From Sphingomonas liriopis (GTDB lineage: Bacteria; Pseudomonadota; Alphaproteobacteria; Sphingomonadales; Sphingomonadaceae): DNA of 64,000 nucleotides. Below the pieces are notes generated by a model, which saw only the letters and a program-made list of their open reading frames with translations, did not search any database and had not been told where the DNA came from. This document shows positions 52,814 to 61,889 of the stretch, in pieces. Location of the stretch: the NCBI RefSeq assembly GCF_024211255.1, contig NZ_JAMLDY010000012.1, positions 1 through 64,000 of the forward strand. The letters are read 5' to 3'. A program made the position numbers and the translations under genes. How positions within the stretch are numbered: position 1 is the first letter of the stretch; each line of letters starts with the position of its first letter.

Positions 52814-53116
52814 TCAGGCCTTGGGCGCGGCGCTCATGTCGGCGAGCAGGCGCTCGACGCGGGCGAGGCCGGCATCGCTGGCGATCGCAAGGTCGAGCGG
52901 GCGGGCATCGAGCTGCGGTTCGGTCGCGTTGAGGAACGCCATCACCCGCTCGCGGTTGCGCAGCACATCCCACGCCAGCGCGGTCACGCGCGCCTGCCGT
53001 GCCGCTTCCAGCCGCGGCATCGCGACGCGTGCAGGGCGGAAGACGCGGCTGCGCTTGACCGGAGCGGGCGCGCCGTCGTCGCCGGAGGTGGCGGTCGGTT
53101 GCGTCGTACCGCTCAA
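52814..53116 (-). CDS. ParS/MbcA-like (DUF2384) antitoxin-type protein
   Basis: 100 residues. The C-terminal half (RNRERVMAFLNATEPQLDAR, then PLDLAIASDAGLARVERLL) matches the toxin-binding domain of Xre/MbcA/ParS antitoxins by eye. The N-terminal half is basic (VKRSRVFRPARVAMPRLEA), but no typical helix-turn-helix is evident. No RES toxin, the usual partner, is adjacent. The start is best read as a TTG that overlaps the preceding stop (TTGA). Confidence 0.65.
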   Translation of the reverse strand: MSGTTQPTATSGDDGAPAPVKRSRVFRPARVAMPRLEAARQARVTALAWDVLRNRERVMAFLNATEPQLDARPLDLAIASDAGLARVERLLADMSAAPKA

Positions 53117-53289
53117 CTGACGCGCGCCATCGGCAGCGGTAGACCGCCGTTGGTGGCGCGCAGCCGCGCGATGCGGGCGGCGTAGCCGGCGGCGAGGCCG
53201 CGATGCGACGCGCGGGCTTCGCGCGATGGGGCGTCGGTGGACGCCGACAGCGCCACCTGATGACGCAGGTAGAGGTAGTTGAGGTCCAT
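53113..53289 (-). CDS. Small hypothetical protein, first gene of the cluster
   Basis: 58 residues: MDLNYLYLRHQVALSASTDA, then REARASHRGLAAGYAARIAR and a short tail ending in MARVS. It is helical and basic in the middle. It is too short for routine calling but overlaps the next gene in a coupled TTGA junction, which supports translation. Function is unknown. Confidence 0.55.
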   Translation of the reverse strand: MDLNYLYLRHQVALSASTDAPSREARASHRGLAAGYAARIARLRATNGGLPLPMARVS

Positions 53290-53462
53290 GACGATGCTCC
53301 CGGCCGTAAGCGGGAGCGCACAAGGTCTCTCAGCCGCTGGCGCCTACGAACGGTTGCCAGCGATATGTCCGATATAGCGACTGGCGGCGAAATTGAAAGG
53401 AGCATGCACGGGGCAGGGCTTCTCGTCCGGCATTCGCTATCCCGGTCGGGACGATCCCCGCG

Positions 53463-54242
53463 TCACAGCGACGATGCGACGACATAGCCACCCACGACGA
53501 TCACCATCACCGCAAAGCCGCGTTCCAGCACATTCTTGCGGGTGCCGAGCGTCCGTCCGAGCGCGATGCCCGCGCCCGTGCCGCTCGCGCCGCCCGCGAC
53601 CAGCAGCGCCGTCACGCCCCAATCGACCAGCCCCGAGGCGGCGTAGGACGTTGCGGTCGTCAGCCCCAGCGCGCCGACGACGACCAGCGAGGTGCCGATC
53701 GCATAGGACAGCGGCATCGCGGTGGCGAAGATCAGCCCCGGTACGATCAGGAACCCGCCGCCGATGCCGAAGAATCCCGCGGCAAGGCCGACGCCCAGAC
53801 CGATCGGGATGAGCCGGGGCAGCAGCGTCGCGGCGCTGTCGCGGGTCAGGCGGACATCGGGCGCCTCCACCCGCCGCCGCCGGCGCAGCATCGACAGGCC
53901 GACGCCGATCATCAGCACCCCGAACAGGACGAGCAACCGCTTGCCGTCGAACGCCTTGCCCAGTTCCGCCCCCAGCGCCGCGCCGATCATCCCCGCCACG
54001 GCGAAGACGCCCGCGCAGCGCCACTTCACCCGCCCGCCGCGGGCATGGCCGATCAGGCTGGCGAGCGCATTGAGCGACACCGCGACCGCCGCGGTGCCGA
54101 TCGCGGCATGCGGCGATCCGACACCGACGACATAGATCAGCAGCGGCACGGCCAGGATCGACCCGCCGCCGCCCACCAGACCGAGGATCAGCCCGATCAC
54201 CCCGCCCGAGGCTAGCGCGGCGAGGATGGTGGTGGTGCCCAT
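53463..54242 (-). CDS. TauE/SafE-family sulfite or sulfonate exporter
   Basis: 259 residues with seven or eight membrane segments. The first motif GLILGLVGGGGSILAVPLL and the second internal repeat GLAAGFFGIGGGFLIVPGL are characteristic of the family. It probably exports sulfite or another sulfur anion. It is downstream of the rhodanese gene by seven bases, consistent with disposal of sulfite made during persulfide oxidation. Confidence 0.9.
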   Translation of the reverse strand: MGTTTILAALASGGVIGLILGLVGGGGSILAVPLLIYVVGVGSPHAAIGTAAVAVSLNALASLIGHARGGRVKWRCAGVFAVAGMIGAALGAELGKAFDGKRLLVLFGVLMIGVGLSMLRRRRRVEAPDVRLTRDSAATLLPRLIPIGLGVGLAAGFFGIGGGFLIVPGLIFATAMPLSYAIGTSLVVVGALGLTTATSYAASGLVDWGVTALLVAGGASGTGAGIALGRTLGTRKNVLERGFAVMVIVVGGYVVASSL

Positions 54243-54249
54243 GATCCCT

Positions 54250-54768
54250 TCAGGCGGTCGCGCGCCGGTTCCACGGCATGATGCGCAACAGGCGTGCCAT
54301 CCCGCACCAGCCCGTCATGCCGGCAAACAGCAGCCCCGCGCCGACGAATGCCGACAGCCCGAAAAAGCCGGGCGCGACGAATTGGCCGAGCAGTACGCCG
54401 GTCAGCACCAGCGCCCCCGCGGCGATCTGCACCTGCCGCATGATCTCCAGCGGCTCCGCAGGGTCGGCAACGGTCGCCTGACCCGCCGCGCGCCAGGCGT
54501 CGATCCCGCCGGACAGGATATAGACCGGCGCCCCGGCCGCCGCCGTCGCCAGCCGCGCGGCATGCGCGGAGGTGCGCATCCCCGACTTGCAATGGAACAC
54601 CACCGGACGTCCGTCGCGCGGCAGGTCGACGATCCGGTCGAGCGGCATGTTGATCGCACCGGGGATATGTTCGCGCGCATGTTCGTCGGCATTGCGAATG
54701 TCGATCAGCCGCGCGCCCGCATCGATCGCGGCACGGGTATCGGCGGGGGAAAGGCTGGCAGGCGTCAT
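54250..54768 (-). CDS. Rhodanese with C-terminal membrane segments (YgaP-like)
   Basis: 172 residues. The rhodanese domain has LIDIRNADEHAREHIPGAIN and the catalytic Cys60 in VVFHCKSGMRT, and LSGGIDAWRAAG follows. Two membrane segments (IAAGALVLTGVLLGQF and FGLSAFVGAGLLFAGM) follow. It transfers sulfane sulfur, perhaps to glutathione or to the next enzyme. It lies between the repressor and the exporter. Confidence 0.9.
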   Translation of the reverse strand: MTPASLSPADTRAAIDAGARLIDIRNADEHAREHIPGAINMPLDRIVDLPRDGRPVVFHCKSGMRTSAHAARLATAAAGAPVYILSGGIDAWRAAGQATVADPAEPLEIMRQVQIAAGALVLTGVLLGQFVAPGFFGLSAFVGAGLLFAGMTGWCGMARLLRIMPWNRRATA

Positions 54769-54772
54769 CGCG

Positions 54773-55087
54773 TCACTCCTTGCAATAAAGCTGGTAGAGG
54801 GTGGCGAGCAGCGTCTCGACGCGTGGGTCCGCGATCGCGTAGCGCAGCGTCTGGCTTTCGCGCCGATAGGTGACGAGGCCCTCGTCGCGCATTTTCGCCA
54901 GGTGCTGCGAGCACGCCGATTGCGACAGGCCCACGTCGCGGGCGAGGTCGCCGACCGTCACCTCGCCGTGTTCGACCAGCTTGCACAGCAGCATCAGCCG
55001 CCGCGCATTGCCGATCGCCTTCAGCGTGTCGGCCACTTGCGCCGCTTTCGCCTCGAACGTCGCCAGATCCATCGGCGGCTTAAGCAT
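54773..55087 (-). CDS. ArsR-family repressor, BigR/SqrR-like
   Basis: 104 residues from the ATG at 55087, with ggag eight bases upstream. The winged helix is DLARDVGLSQSACSQHLAKM. Cys35 (LMLLCKLVEHG) and Cys102 (YQLYCKE) match the pair that forms a tetrasulfide bridge in BigR/SqrR sulfide sensors; Cys59 is extra. No metal-binding CxC motif is seen. It likely represses the divergent persulfide dioxygenase gene and its own operon. Confidence 0.88.
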   Translation of the reverse strand: MLKPPMDLATFEAKAAQVADTLKAIGNARRLMLLCKLVEHGEVTVGDLARDVGLSQSACSQHLAKMRDEGLVTYRRESQTLRYAIADPRVETLLATLYQLYCKE

Positions 55088-55102
55088 CGTCAACGCTCCA
55101 TT

Positions 55103-55136
55103 AGATATTGCTTATGTAGCATGTCCTAATATATCT
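55103..55136. promoter_or_regulatory. Operator-like inverted repeat between arsR and the dioxygenase gene
   Basis: An inverted repeat of agatat (55103-55108) and atatct (55131-55136) lies within an AT-rich stretch of a GC-rich genome. It occupies the 72-base divergent gap and is the probable binding site of the ArsR-like repressor. Confidence 0.55.
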
Positions 55137-55159
55137 GCAAGACGTAACGGAGGACGATC

Positions 55160-56050
55160 ATGACCCGGCCCTTCATCCAGGCTTTCTTCGACGAACCCAC
55201 CAACACGATCAGCTATCTGGTCGGCGATCCCGCGACGCGAACCGCCGCGGTGGTCGATCCGGTGCTCGACTTCGATATGGCCGGCGGCATCGCGGACACG
55301 CGCTCTGCCGAGCGGATCGTCGCCGTCGCCCGCGCGCAGGACTGGCGGATCGCGATGGTGCTGGAAACGCACGCGCATGCCGATCACCTGTCGGCGGCGC
55401 CCTTCATCAAGGCGCGGACGGGCGCGTGGATCGGCATCGGCGCGCACATCCGCGACGTGCAGAGGATCTTCCGCCCGGTCTTCGCGATGAACGATCTGAA
55501 GGCGGATGGCTCCGACTTCGATCGCCTGTTCGCGGATGGCGAGCGCTTCGCGATCGGCGCGCTGGAGGTGGAGGTGCTGCACGTCCCCGGCCACACGCCC
55601 GCCGACATTGCCTATGTCATCGGCGACGCGGCGTTCGTCGGCGATACGCTGTTCATGCCCGATTACGGCACTGCGCGCGCCGACTTCCCCGGCGGCGACG
55701 CCCGCACGCTGTATCGCTCGATCCGCCGGTTGCTGGCGCTGCCCGATGCGACGCGGCTGTTCCTGTGCCACGATTACAAGGCACCGGGGCGTGACGTGCA
55801 TCGCTGGGAGACGACGGTGGGCGAGCAGCGCCGGTCGAACGTGCATGTCCATGACGGCATCGGCGAAGACGATTTCGTCGCGATGCGCGAACGGCGCGAT
55901 GCGGGCCTGTCGGTGCCGAAATTGCTGCTGCCGTCGATCCAGGTCAACATCCGCGCCGGCCATTTCGAGCCGGCGGAGGCCAATGGCGTCAGCTATCTGC
56001 GCATCCCGGTGAACTGGACCGGCCGCGAGGCGCGCGCCGGCGAGCGGTGA
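55160..56050 (+). CDS. Persulfide dioxygenase-like metallo-beta-lactamase-fold protein (Blh)
   Basis: 296 residues. The metal ligands are THAHADHLS (His71, His73, Asp75, His76), HVPGHTPAD and GDTLFMPDYG, and FLCHDYKAPGRDVHRWETTV is the ETHE1/Blh-type signature. By family it oxidises glutathione persulfide to sulfite. The gene is divergent from its probable repressor. The C-terminal extension beyond the core (about residues 235-296) is typical of bacterial Blh. Confidence 0.9.
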   Translation: MTRPFIQAFFDEPTNTISYLVGDPATRTAAVVDPVLDFDMAGGIADTRSAERIVAVARAQDWRIAMVLETHAHADHLSAAPFIKARTGAWIGIGAHIRDVQRIFRPVFAMNDLKADGSDFDRLFADGERFAIGALEVEVLHVPGHTPADIAYVIGDAAFVGDTLFMPDYGTARADFPGGDARTLYRSIRRLLALPDATRLFLCHDYKAPGRDVHRWETTVGEQRRSNVHVHDGIGEDDFVAMRERRDAGLSVPKLLLPSIQVNIRAGHFEPAEANGVSYLRIPVNWTGREARAGER

Positions 56051-56055
56051 GGAAT

Positions 56056-56132
56056 TGGCGCGCCCGGCAGGATTCGAACCTGCAACTCCAAGCTTAGAAG
56101 GCTCGTGCTCTATCCAGTTGAACTACGGGCGC
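56056..56132 (-). tRNA. tRNA-Arg (anticodon TCT)
   Basis: On the minus strand, GCGCCCG pairs with CGGGCGC, followed by discriminator G and an encoded CCA. The anticodon stem CGAGC/GCTTG encloses CTTCTAA, giving anticodon TCT, which reads AGA. The TPsiC arm has GCAGGTTCGAATCCTGC. It starts five bases beyond the dioxygenase stop, on the other strand. Confidence 0.96.
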
Positions 56133-56192
56133 GCGCTGGGGGAGCGATTAGCGCGGATTGCGTGCGACTGGAACAGCCATATAGTCGCCGCG

Positions 56193-56933
56193 ATGAACAG
56201 GACGAGCGAACGGGCGATCGACGCGGCGGCGATGCGCGGGCAGGCGTTCCGCTATTACGATTTCGTCATGGCGGCATTCGTCGCGATCCTGCTGCTGTCC
56301 AACGTGATCGGTGCGGGCAAGGTGGCGCAGATCGTGCTGCCGGGGATCGGGCCTTGGCCGTTCGGGGCGGGCATCCTGTTCTTTCCGGTCAGCTACGTGA
56401 TCGGCGACGTGCTGACCGAGGTCTATGGCTATGCGCGGGCGCGGCGGGTGATCTGGGCGGGGACTGCCGCTGTCGTGTTCATGGCGTTCATGAGCTGGGT
56501 GGTCGTCGCGCTGCCGCCGGCGCCGTCGTGGGGCAACCAGGCGGCCTATGCGACGATCTTCGGGCAGGTGCCGCGGATCGTGCTGGCGAGCGTGTGCGCC
56601 TTCTGGGCGGGCGAGTTCGTCAATTCGTACGTCATGGCCCGGATGAAGGTCCGCACCGCGGGCAGGCATCTGTGGATGCGGACGATCGGGTCGACGGTGC
56701 TGGGGGAGGGGGTGGACAGCCTGATCTTCTACCCGCTCGCGTTCCTGGGTGCCGAGGGGTTCACGCCGGGGCTGGTGGTGACCGTGATGCTGACGCAATG
56801 GGCGCTGAAGGTGGCGTGGGAGGTGATCCTGACGCCGGTGACCTATGTCGTCGTGGGGGCATTGAAGCGCGCCGAGGGCGTGGACGTGTTCGATCGCGGG
56901 ACGGACTTCACGCCGTTCCGGGCGCAGGTGTGA
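56193..56933 (+). CDS. yhhQ: Queuosine precursor transporter family protein (YhhQ)
   Basis: 246 residues with about six membrane segments. The family motifs SNVIGAGKVAQIVLPGIGP, FFPVSYVIGDVLTEVYGYAR and SVCAFWAGEFVNSYVMARMK are clear. YhhQ-type proteins import queuosine precursors such as preQ0 or preQ1. The start at 56193 (MNRTSERAID) avoids reading through the tRNA gene, which an upstream start would do. Confidence 0.88.
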   Translation: MNRTSERAIDAAAMRGQAFRYYDFVMAAFVAILLLSNVIGAGKVAQIVLPGIGPWPFGAGILFFPVSYVIGDVLTEVYGYARARRVIWAGTAAVVFMAFMSWVVVALPPAPSWGNQAAYATIFGQVPRIVLASVCAFWAGEFVNSYVMARMKVRTAGRHLWMRTIGSTVLGEGVDSLIFYPLAFLGAEGFTPGLVVTVMLTQWALKVAWEVILTPVTYVVVGALKRAEGVDVFDRGTDFTPFRAQV

Positions 56934-57174
56934 GCGCCGTAACATGGACAACATGGACACCTTGACGTGAACGATCCGGATCGATCGTTTCGGTTCTTGC
57001 GAGGATAGGACCGTGAGAAAAAGCGCCGCGATTCGCGCATGGCGGTAGCGGCTCGCGATCGCATAGGACAGATGGGGAGCTTTTCCCGTGCAGCTGCAAG
57101 GAGTTGGTGGGAAGGGTATCCATCAGCCGCCGGCGTCGGGTCGTCCTCACCCTTCCGGCGCTGCGCGCCTCCCT

Positions 57175-57195
57175 CCCTCTCCCACAGGGAGAGGG
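57175..57195. repeat. ccctctccc/gggagaggg hairpin repeat
   Basis: A perfect nine-base stem with a three-base loop lies just beyond the purQ stop. It might help end the purC-purS-purQ transcript, but no T-tract follows. The gap 56934-57205 shows no gene. Confidence 0.45.
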
Positions 57196-57205
57196 ATATA
57201 GGGCG

Positions 57206-57874
57206 TCATGCCGCGATCGTGTCCAGCACGCCTTCGAACAGGCGGCGGCCGTCGGTGCCGCCGTGCGCGGCTTCGATCTTGCGTTCGGGGTGGGGCATCA
57301 TGCCGAGCACGTTGCGCTGCGCGTTGAGGATGCCGGCGATGTCGCGCGCCGAGCCGTTGACCGGCTCGCCGTAGCGGAACGCGACGCGGCCTTCGCCTTC
57401 GAGGCGGTCGAGCGTCTCGGCATCGGCGAAGTAATTGCCGTCGTGGTGCGCGACGGGGACGCGGATCGTCTCGCCGGCGGCGTAGCGGCTGGTGAAGGCG
57501 GACCCTGCGGTGTCCACCGTCAGCGCGACGTCGCGGCAGACGAAGTTCAGGCCGGCGTTGCGCATGAGCGCGCCGGGGAGCAGGCCGGCTTCGGTCAGCA
57601 CCTGGAAGCCGTTGCAGACGCCGAGTACCGGCAAGCCGCGACCCGCCTGCTCCACCACCGCCTGCATGATCGGCGAGCGCGCGGCGATCGCGCCGGAGCG
57701 CAGGTAATCGCCGTAGGAGAAGCCGCCGGGCACCGCGACCAGACCCAACCCCTCGGGCAAATCGGTGTCGGCGTGCCAGACCATCGCCGGCGCGATGCCG
57801 GTCACCGCCTCCAGCGCGACGGCGAGGTCGCGGTCGCAGTTGGAGCCCGGGAAGACGATGACGGCGGTCTTCAT
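57206..57874 (-). CDS. purQ: FGAM synthase glutaminase subunit
   Basis: 222 residues. The class I amidotransferase nucleophile is in [13 protein letters not shown], and the catalytic histidine-glutamate pair is in [15 protein letters not shown]. With PurL and PurS it converts FGAR to FGAM in purine synthesis. It is last in the purC-purS-purQ operon; purL is outside this window. Confidence 0.96.
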   Translation of the reverse strand: MKTAVIVFPGSNCDRDLAVALEAVTGIAPAMVWHADTDLPEGLGLVAVPGGFSYGDYLRSGAIAARSPIMQAVVEQAGRGLPVLGVCNGFQVLTEAGLLPGALMRNAGLNFVCRDVALTVDTAGSAFTSRYAAGETIRVPVAHHDGNYFADAETLDRLEGEGRVAFRYGEPVNGSARDIAGILNAQRNVLGMMPHPERKIEAAHGGTDGRRLFEGVLDTIAA

Positions 57875-57875
57875 G

Positions 57876-58106
57876 TCAGGCGCGCTCCACCCGGAAATTC
57901 TCTATGACGGTATTCGCGAGCAATTGCCGGCACATGCCGTCGATCGCCTCGTCGGTGGTGGTGTCGGCGACCTCGAGTTCGAACATCTTGCCGGCGCGGA
58001 CGTCGTCGACGCCCTCGAAGCCGAGCGAACCCAGCGCGTGATGGATGGCGCGGCCCTGGGGGTCGAGCACGCCGGGCTTGAGCGTCACGAAGATACGCAG
58101 CTTCAT
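57876..58106 (-). CDS. purS: FGAM synthase subunit PurS
   Basis: 76 residues, the normal small size: [40 protein letters not shown] and [13 protein letters not shown]. PurS bridges PurL and PurQ. The start at 58106 matches the family N-terminus; the frame extends upstream only over the purC end. Confidence 0.96.
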   Translation of the reverse strand: MKLRIFVTLKPGVLDPQGRAIHHALGSLGFEGVDDVRAGKMFELEVADTTTDEAIDGMCRQLLANTVIENFRVERA

Positions 58107-58107
58107 G

Positions 58108-58887
58108 TCACTTCCCCCGGCGCTTGCGATGGCTGTCGAGGTCGAGCACCGCGCCATCCTCGCCCTCCGGCATCAGGCCGAGGCGGCGGGCGACCTCCTG
58201 ATAGGCCTCCGCCTCGCCGCCGAGGTCGCGGCGGAAGCGGTCCTTGTCCATCTTTTCGTTGGTGTCCATGTCCCACAGGCGGCAGCCGTCGGGGCTGATC
58301 TCGTCGGCGAGGATGATCCGGCCGTAGTCATTGTCCCAGATGCGGCCGAATTCGAGCTTGAAGTCGACGAGGCGGATGCCGATCCCGGCGAACAGGCCGG
58401 TGAGGAAGTCGTTCACGCGGATCGCGAGGTCGGCGATGTCGTGCATCTCCTCCTGGCTCGCCCAGCCGAACGCGGCGATATGCTCGTCGGAAATCATCGG
58501 ATCGCCGAGCGCGTCGTCTTTATAATAATATTCGATGATCGTGCGCGGGAGCTTGACGCCCTCTTCGATCCCCAGCCGCTTCGACAGCGAGCCGGCGGCG
58601 ACGTTGCGCACGACGACCTCGATCGGCACGATCTCGACCTGGCGGATCAACTGTTCGCGCATGTTGAGGCGGCGGATGAAGTGGGTCGGCACGCCGATCG
58701 CGTCGAGCAGCGTGAAGATGTGCTCGGAGATGCGGTTGTTGAGCACGCCCTTGCCGTTGATCGTGCCCTTTTTCTGGGCGTTGAACGCGGTGGCGTCGTC
58801 CTTGAAATACTGGATCAGCGTGCCGGGTTCGGGACCCTCGTACAGGATCTTGGCCTTGCCTTCGTAGATCTGGCGGCGACGAGCCAT
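58108..58887 (-). CDS. purC: SAICAR synthase
   Basis: 259 residues: [40 protein letters not shown] and [20 protein letters not shown]. It joins CAIR and aspartate in purine synthesis. The start at 58887 is preferred over the ATG six bases upstream because the gggg ribosome-binding sequence is then at a normal distance. It heads the purC-purS-purQ operon. Confidence 0.97.
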   Translation of the reverse strand: MARRRQIYEGKAKILYEGPEPGTLIQYFKDDATAFNAQKKGTINGKGVLNNRISEHIFTLLDAIGVPTHFIRRLNMREQLIRQVEIVPIEVVVRNVAAGSLSKRLGIEEGVKLPRTIIEYYYKDDALGDPMISDEHIAAFGWASQEEMHDIADLAIRVNDFLTGLFAGIGIRLVDFKLEFGRIWDNDYGRIILADEISPDGCRLWDMDTNEKMDKDRFRRDLGGEAEAYQEVARRLGLMPEGEDGAVLDLDSHRKRRGK

Positions 58888-59005
58888 GCGCATGCCCCTG
58901 AAAATGAGCAGCCCCGGCGGCGCGAATGGACGCGGGCCGGGGCCGGAATGGCCGGGCCTATAGGGGATGGGGGGCGGGGGTGCAATCTTCCGCTGGGGTG
59001 AGAAG

Positions 59006-59146
59006 AAGTGGTGTTCACGCGAAGACGCAAAGACGCGAAGGCTGATCGTGTCTGCCGCAGACGTACGGCATGAAGTGGTCCCGTACGTCGCCCAAAAGGC
59101 GAACCCCTTTGCGTCTTCGCGTCTTCGCGCGAACACCTCTTTTCCT
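59006..59146. repeat. Inverted pair of cgcgaagacgc repeats
   Basis: The unit cgcgaagacgcaaagacgcg (59017) and its inverse gcgtcttcgcgtcttcgcgc (59111) face each other across about 70 bases. A shorter related unit occurs at 190-271. It lies between purC and the lipoprotein gene. Confidence 0.6.
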
Positions 59147-59984
59147 AGGCAGCATCGCCGTCGCGCCAGCGGGCGACGGGGCCGCGCAGGCGGCGCCAGA
59201 GGAGGACGAGCACGGCGACGACGATCGCCGGCGGGCCCAGAATCGCGATCAGGCCGAGCAGCACGGCGAGCGTCACCTGTGCGGAGCCGACCATCGTGTC
59301 GAGTGCGCTGGTCAGCGGTGCGCTGGTGTCGAAGCCGCGGACGGCGTCGCCTGATTCATAGGCGAATTCCATCGGCGTCCGCGCGATGCTGGCGCGGTTG
59401 TCGGCGGCCGTCGCGGCGGCCTCGCGGGCGGCGGTCGCGGCGGCGGCGCGCTGTTGCTGGAGTTCGGTGCGTTCCGCCTCGCTGGCGGCGGGGCGGGCGA
59501 GCTGGGTGTCGGCGCGGCCGATGGCGGCGGCGGCCTCGGCGCGGGTGGCTTCCGCGCGGGCGATCGCGTCGCCCGCATCGGTGCCGGTGATCGCGGCCTC
59601 GACCAGGGTGCCCTTGGCCGCCTGGATCAGGTCGATCCCCTGCTTGCCGAAGGCGCGGGCGATCGCGGGGTCGAGCTTGAAGCGCAGCGTCCCGCGGATG
59701 TCGTTCTCGCCGACGACGCGATAGTCCATGCCGGTGATGCGGCAGCGGGCGATGCCGAGCTTTTCGCAGGCCTGCGCATGCGCCTCCTGTGCGGCGGCGA
59801 TGGCGCGGGGCGGCAGGCGGAAGCCGTAGCGATAGTTGAACGCGACGCCGGGTGCGGCGGTGACGTTGATGCCGGGGGCTTGGGCGACGTCGGATGTCTG
59901 CAGCTGTTCGGCCCCATCGGGCGCCTTGCTGCATCCGGTGAGCGCCAGCGCGACCAGCCCGACTCCTGCGACGACGGCACGCAT
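59145..59984 (-). CDS. DUF4349-type lipoprotein
   Basis: 279 residues. A lipoprotein signal ([18 protein letters not shown]) gives a lipidated Cys18. A DUF4349-like domain ([37 protein letters not shown]), a long alanine-rich coiled coil (about 155-215) and a C-terminal membrane segment with a basic tail ([14 protein letters not shown]) follow. The start at 59984 has gggagggg upstream. It is probably an envelope protein of unknown role. Confidence 0.78.
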   Translation of the reverse strand: MRAVVAGVGLVALALTGCSKAPDGAEQLQTSDVAQAPGINVTAAPGVAFNYRYGFRLPPRAIAAAQEAHAQACEKLGIARCRITGMDYRVVGENDIRGTLRFKLDPAIARAFGKQGIDLIQAAKGTLVEAAITGTDAGDAIARAEATRAEAAAAIGRADTQLARPAASEAERTELQQQRAAAATAAREAAATAADNRASIARTPMEFAYESGDAVRGFDTSAPLTSALDTMVGSAQVTLAVLLGLIAILGPPAIVVAVLVLLWRRLRGPVARWRDGDAA

Positions 59985-60120
59985 GGCAATCCCCTCCCGA
60001 CGATGTGATACACCATCGGCTGAGTAGGAGATGACGTCAAGCGGAGGTGTGCGACGCGGCTTCTGATCGGAGACGGTTCGGTCTATGCCCCCGTCGGACG
60101 GGCGCAGCGGGGGCGACAGG

Positions 60121-60810
60121 ATGACGAAGCGATTGGCTTGGCTGGCGCTGCCGTTTGCCGCGCTGGCGACGCCGGCTGTGGCGCAGCAGCAGGACACGCA
60201 GCTGTGGACGCAGATCAACACCAACGTGCCGATCGACGACGGGCTGCGTATCACGCTGGAGCAGATCGCGCGGTTCAGCGACCGGCAGGACGGGTTGTAC
60301 CAGACCGAATTCGGCGCGTTGCTCGGCGTGAGGGCGGCGAAGGGTGTCGAGCTGGGCTTCGGCTATCGCAAGGTCGGCGCGCACAACGGCAACACCGGCG
60401 CGGACGAGGATCGCATCCGACAGCAGGTCGTCGCGACCTTCGGCCCGGTCACGACGCGCTTTCGCATCGACGAGCGGATCAACCCGCGCGGCGCCGAGAT
60501 CGGCTTTCGCATCCGGCCGCTGGTCCGCTACAATTACAAGATCGGCACGCACGGCTATGCGCTGTTCGTCAGCCACGAGAGCTTCTATCTGCCCAATGCG
60601 ACCAGCTGGGGACAGCGGCGCGGGTATGAACGGATGCGCAACATCGTCGGCGTGCTGGTGCCGATCGGCAAGCAGATGGTGGCGGACGTGGGCTATCTCA
60701 ATCAGTATCGCCCGGGCCGCGACGGCGCGCGCGGGCAGATGGACCATGCGCTGACGCTGCAGCTGACGATCAACCTGCGGGATCTGTCGCTGCCGCATCT
60801 GCATGATTGA
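60121..60810 (+). CDS. DUF2490-type outer-membrane or secreted protein
   Basis: 229 residues with a signal peptide (MTKRLAWLALPFAALATPAVAQ). The mature part resembles DUF2490 beta-barrel-like proteins: TQLWTQINTNVPIDDGLRIT, then alternating strands including VRYNYKIGTHGYALFVSHES and ending in MDHALTLQLTINLRDLS. The start at 60121 gives a proper signal peptide; a 12-residue upstream extension is less likely. Function is unknown. Confidence 0.78.
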   Translation: MTKRLAWLALPFAALATPAVAQQQDTQLWTQINTNVPIDDGLRITLEQIARFSDRQDGLYQTEFGALLGVRAAKGVELGFGYRKVGAHNGNTGADEDRIRQQVVATFGPVTTRFRIDERINPRGAEIGFRIRPLVRYNYKIGTHGYALFVSHESFYLPNATSWGQRRGYERMRNIVGVLVPIGKQMVADVGYLNQYRPGRDGARGQMDHALTLQLTINLRDLSLPHLHD

Positions 60811-60887
60811 GCGGGCACCTTCCACCGTCGCGTAAGTCGCGACACAGGATGGTCAGAGTGCGACGCCGAGCGCGGCTGTGCGGGCGT

Positions 60888-61730
60888 TCAGTCAGCCAGA
60901 TTGCACCATTGCAGGTCGCGAGCGTTGCCGGCGGCGACGTCGGCCTGCGTGCGCAGAGCGATCGTCGGTAGGGCGAAGCGCGGCCCTGGGGGATGGAACT
61001 GCCCGACCCAATGCGTCGTCGTGGTGGCAAACGGGCCACCGACGAAGGTCATGAGACCGTCTGCGATCCTGTAGCGGCCAGCGTCGCCGGCAAAGCTGTA
61101 ACCGCCGCCTGGTTGAAGCCGCAGGTCGCCCGTGATCGTATTGCCCGACGATGCAAGCCGCATGCAGACGTAGCGGCCAGGCGGCGGAACGGCGCCGGAG
61201 GGGGATGGCGCGACGCGCACCGCCCGCTTGCGGCAGAAAGGCGCTATCGTTTCGCGAATTGCCACCGCGCGTGAATCGGCCACGCCGCGGCGCAGATATT
61301 CGGCCGCCGCGGGACAGGCCCGTTCGGGATATTCGGTGAAGCGATACGTCGCCCGGGTGCCGAGGTCGCTGTCGCCGAGACCTTCGGGGCCCCCCACGCC
61401 GGTGCCGTCGGCCCAGCGTATCCGGTCGCGCTGCGGATCACGTAACGCAGGTGTCGGTGCGGTGGTGGCGAGCGCCGCCACGGGCGTGGCACGGCGGAGC
61501 AATCGCAGATTGCCGCTTTCCCTCTCCATCGCTTCGTCGCCACCGTCGAAGCGCAGGATGTAGGCGTCTCCGCCGAGACTTTTCACGATAGTGGCGTGAT
61601 ACCATTTGCCGAGCGAGCGCAGTTCGACCTCGTCGCCGATCGCATAGCGTTCGGGTGCGCGTTGCTGCGCCAATGCCGCGCTGGACAGCATCGTCACGCC
61701 AGCCAAGAGGATTCCGGTTCCGATACGCAT
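60888..61730 (-). CDS. Secreted hypothetical protein with a Tudor/Agenet-like N-terminus
   Basis: 280 residues with a signal peptide (MRIGTGILLAGVTMLSSAAL). Residues 27-66 (YAIGDEVELRSLGKWYHATI, GGDAYILRFDGGDE) resemble a small SH3/Tudor-like barrel. The rest has two cysteine-containing segments (PERACPAAAEYLRRG, IAPFCRKRA) and a beta-rich C-terminus. The role is unknown. Confidence 0.68.
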   Translation of the reverse strand: MRIGTGILLAGVTMLSSAALAQQRAPERYAIGDEVELRSLGKWYHATIVKSLGGDAYILRFDGGDEAMERESGNLRLLRRATPVAALATTAPTPALRDPQRDRIRWADGTGVGGPEGLGDSDLGTRATYRFTEYPERACPAAAEYLRRGVADSRAVAIRETIAPFCRKRAVRVAPSPSGAVPPPGRYVCMRLASSGNTITGDLRLQPGGGYSFAGDAGRYRIADGLMTFVGGPFATTTTHWVGQFHPPGPRFALPTIALRTQADVAAGNARDLQWCNLAD

Positions 61731-61889
61731 GTCGTCGTTCCAGCCAGTCCGTCGATGGACCATCGCCGCATCGGCCGGCTGCCGACCAGTCGTCTGCGAC
61801 CGACCGGCGGTTCGGCGCGATCAACCCGCCTTTTATGTCCTGTTCGGTGCAGATCCAAAGCCGGCGGCGGCTGGGAATGTCTGCGGTTT

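Noticed and set aside
58894..59136. N-terminal extension of purC
   Set aside because: The upstream frame is not conserved-looking, crosses repeat sequence and places the known SAICAR synthase N-terminus far inside the protein.
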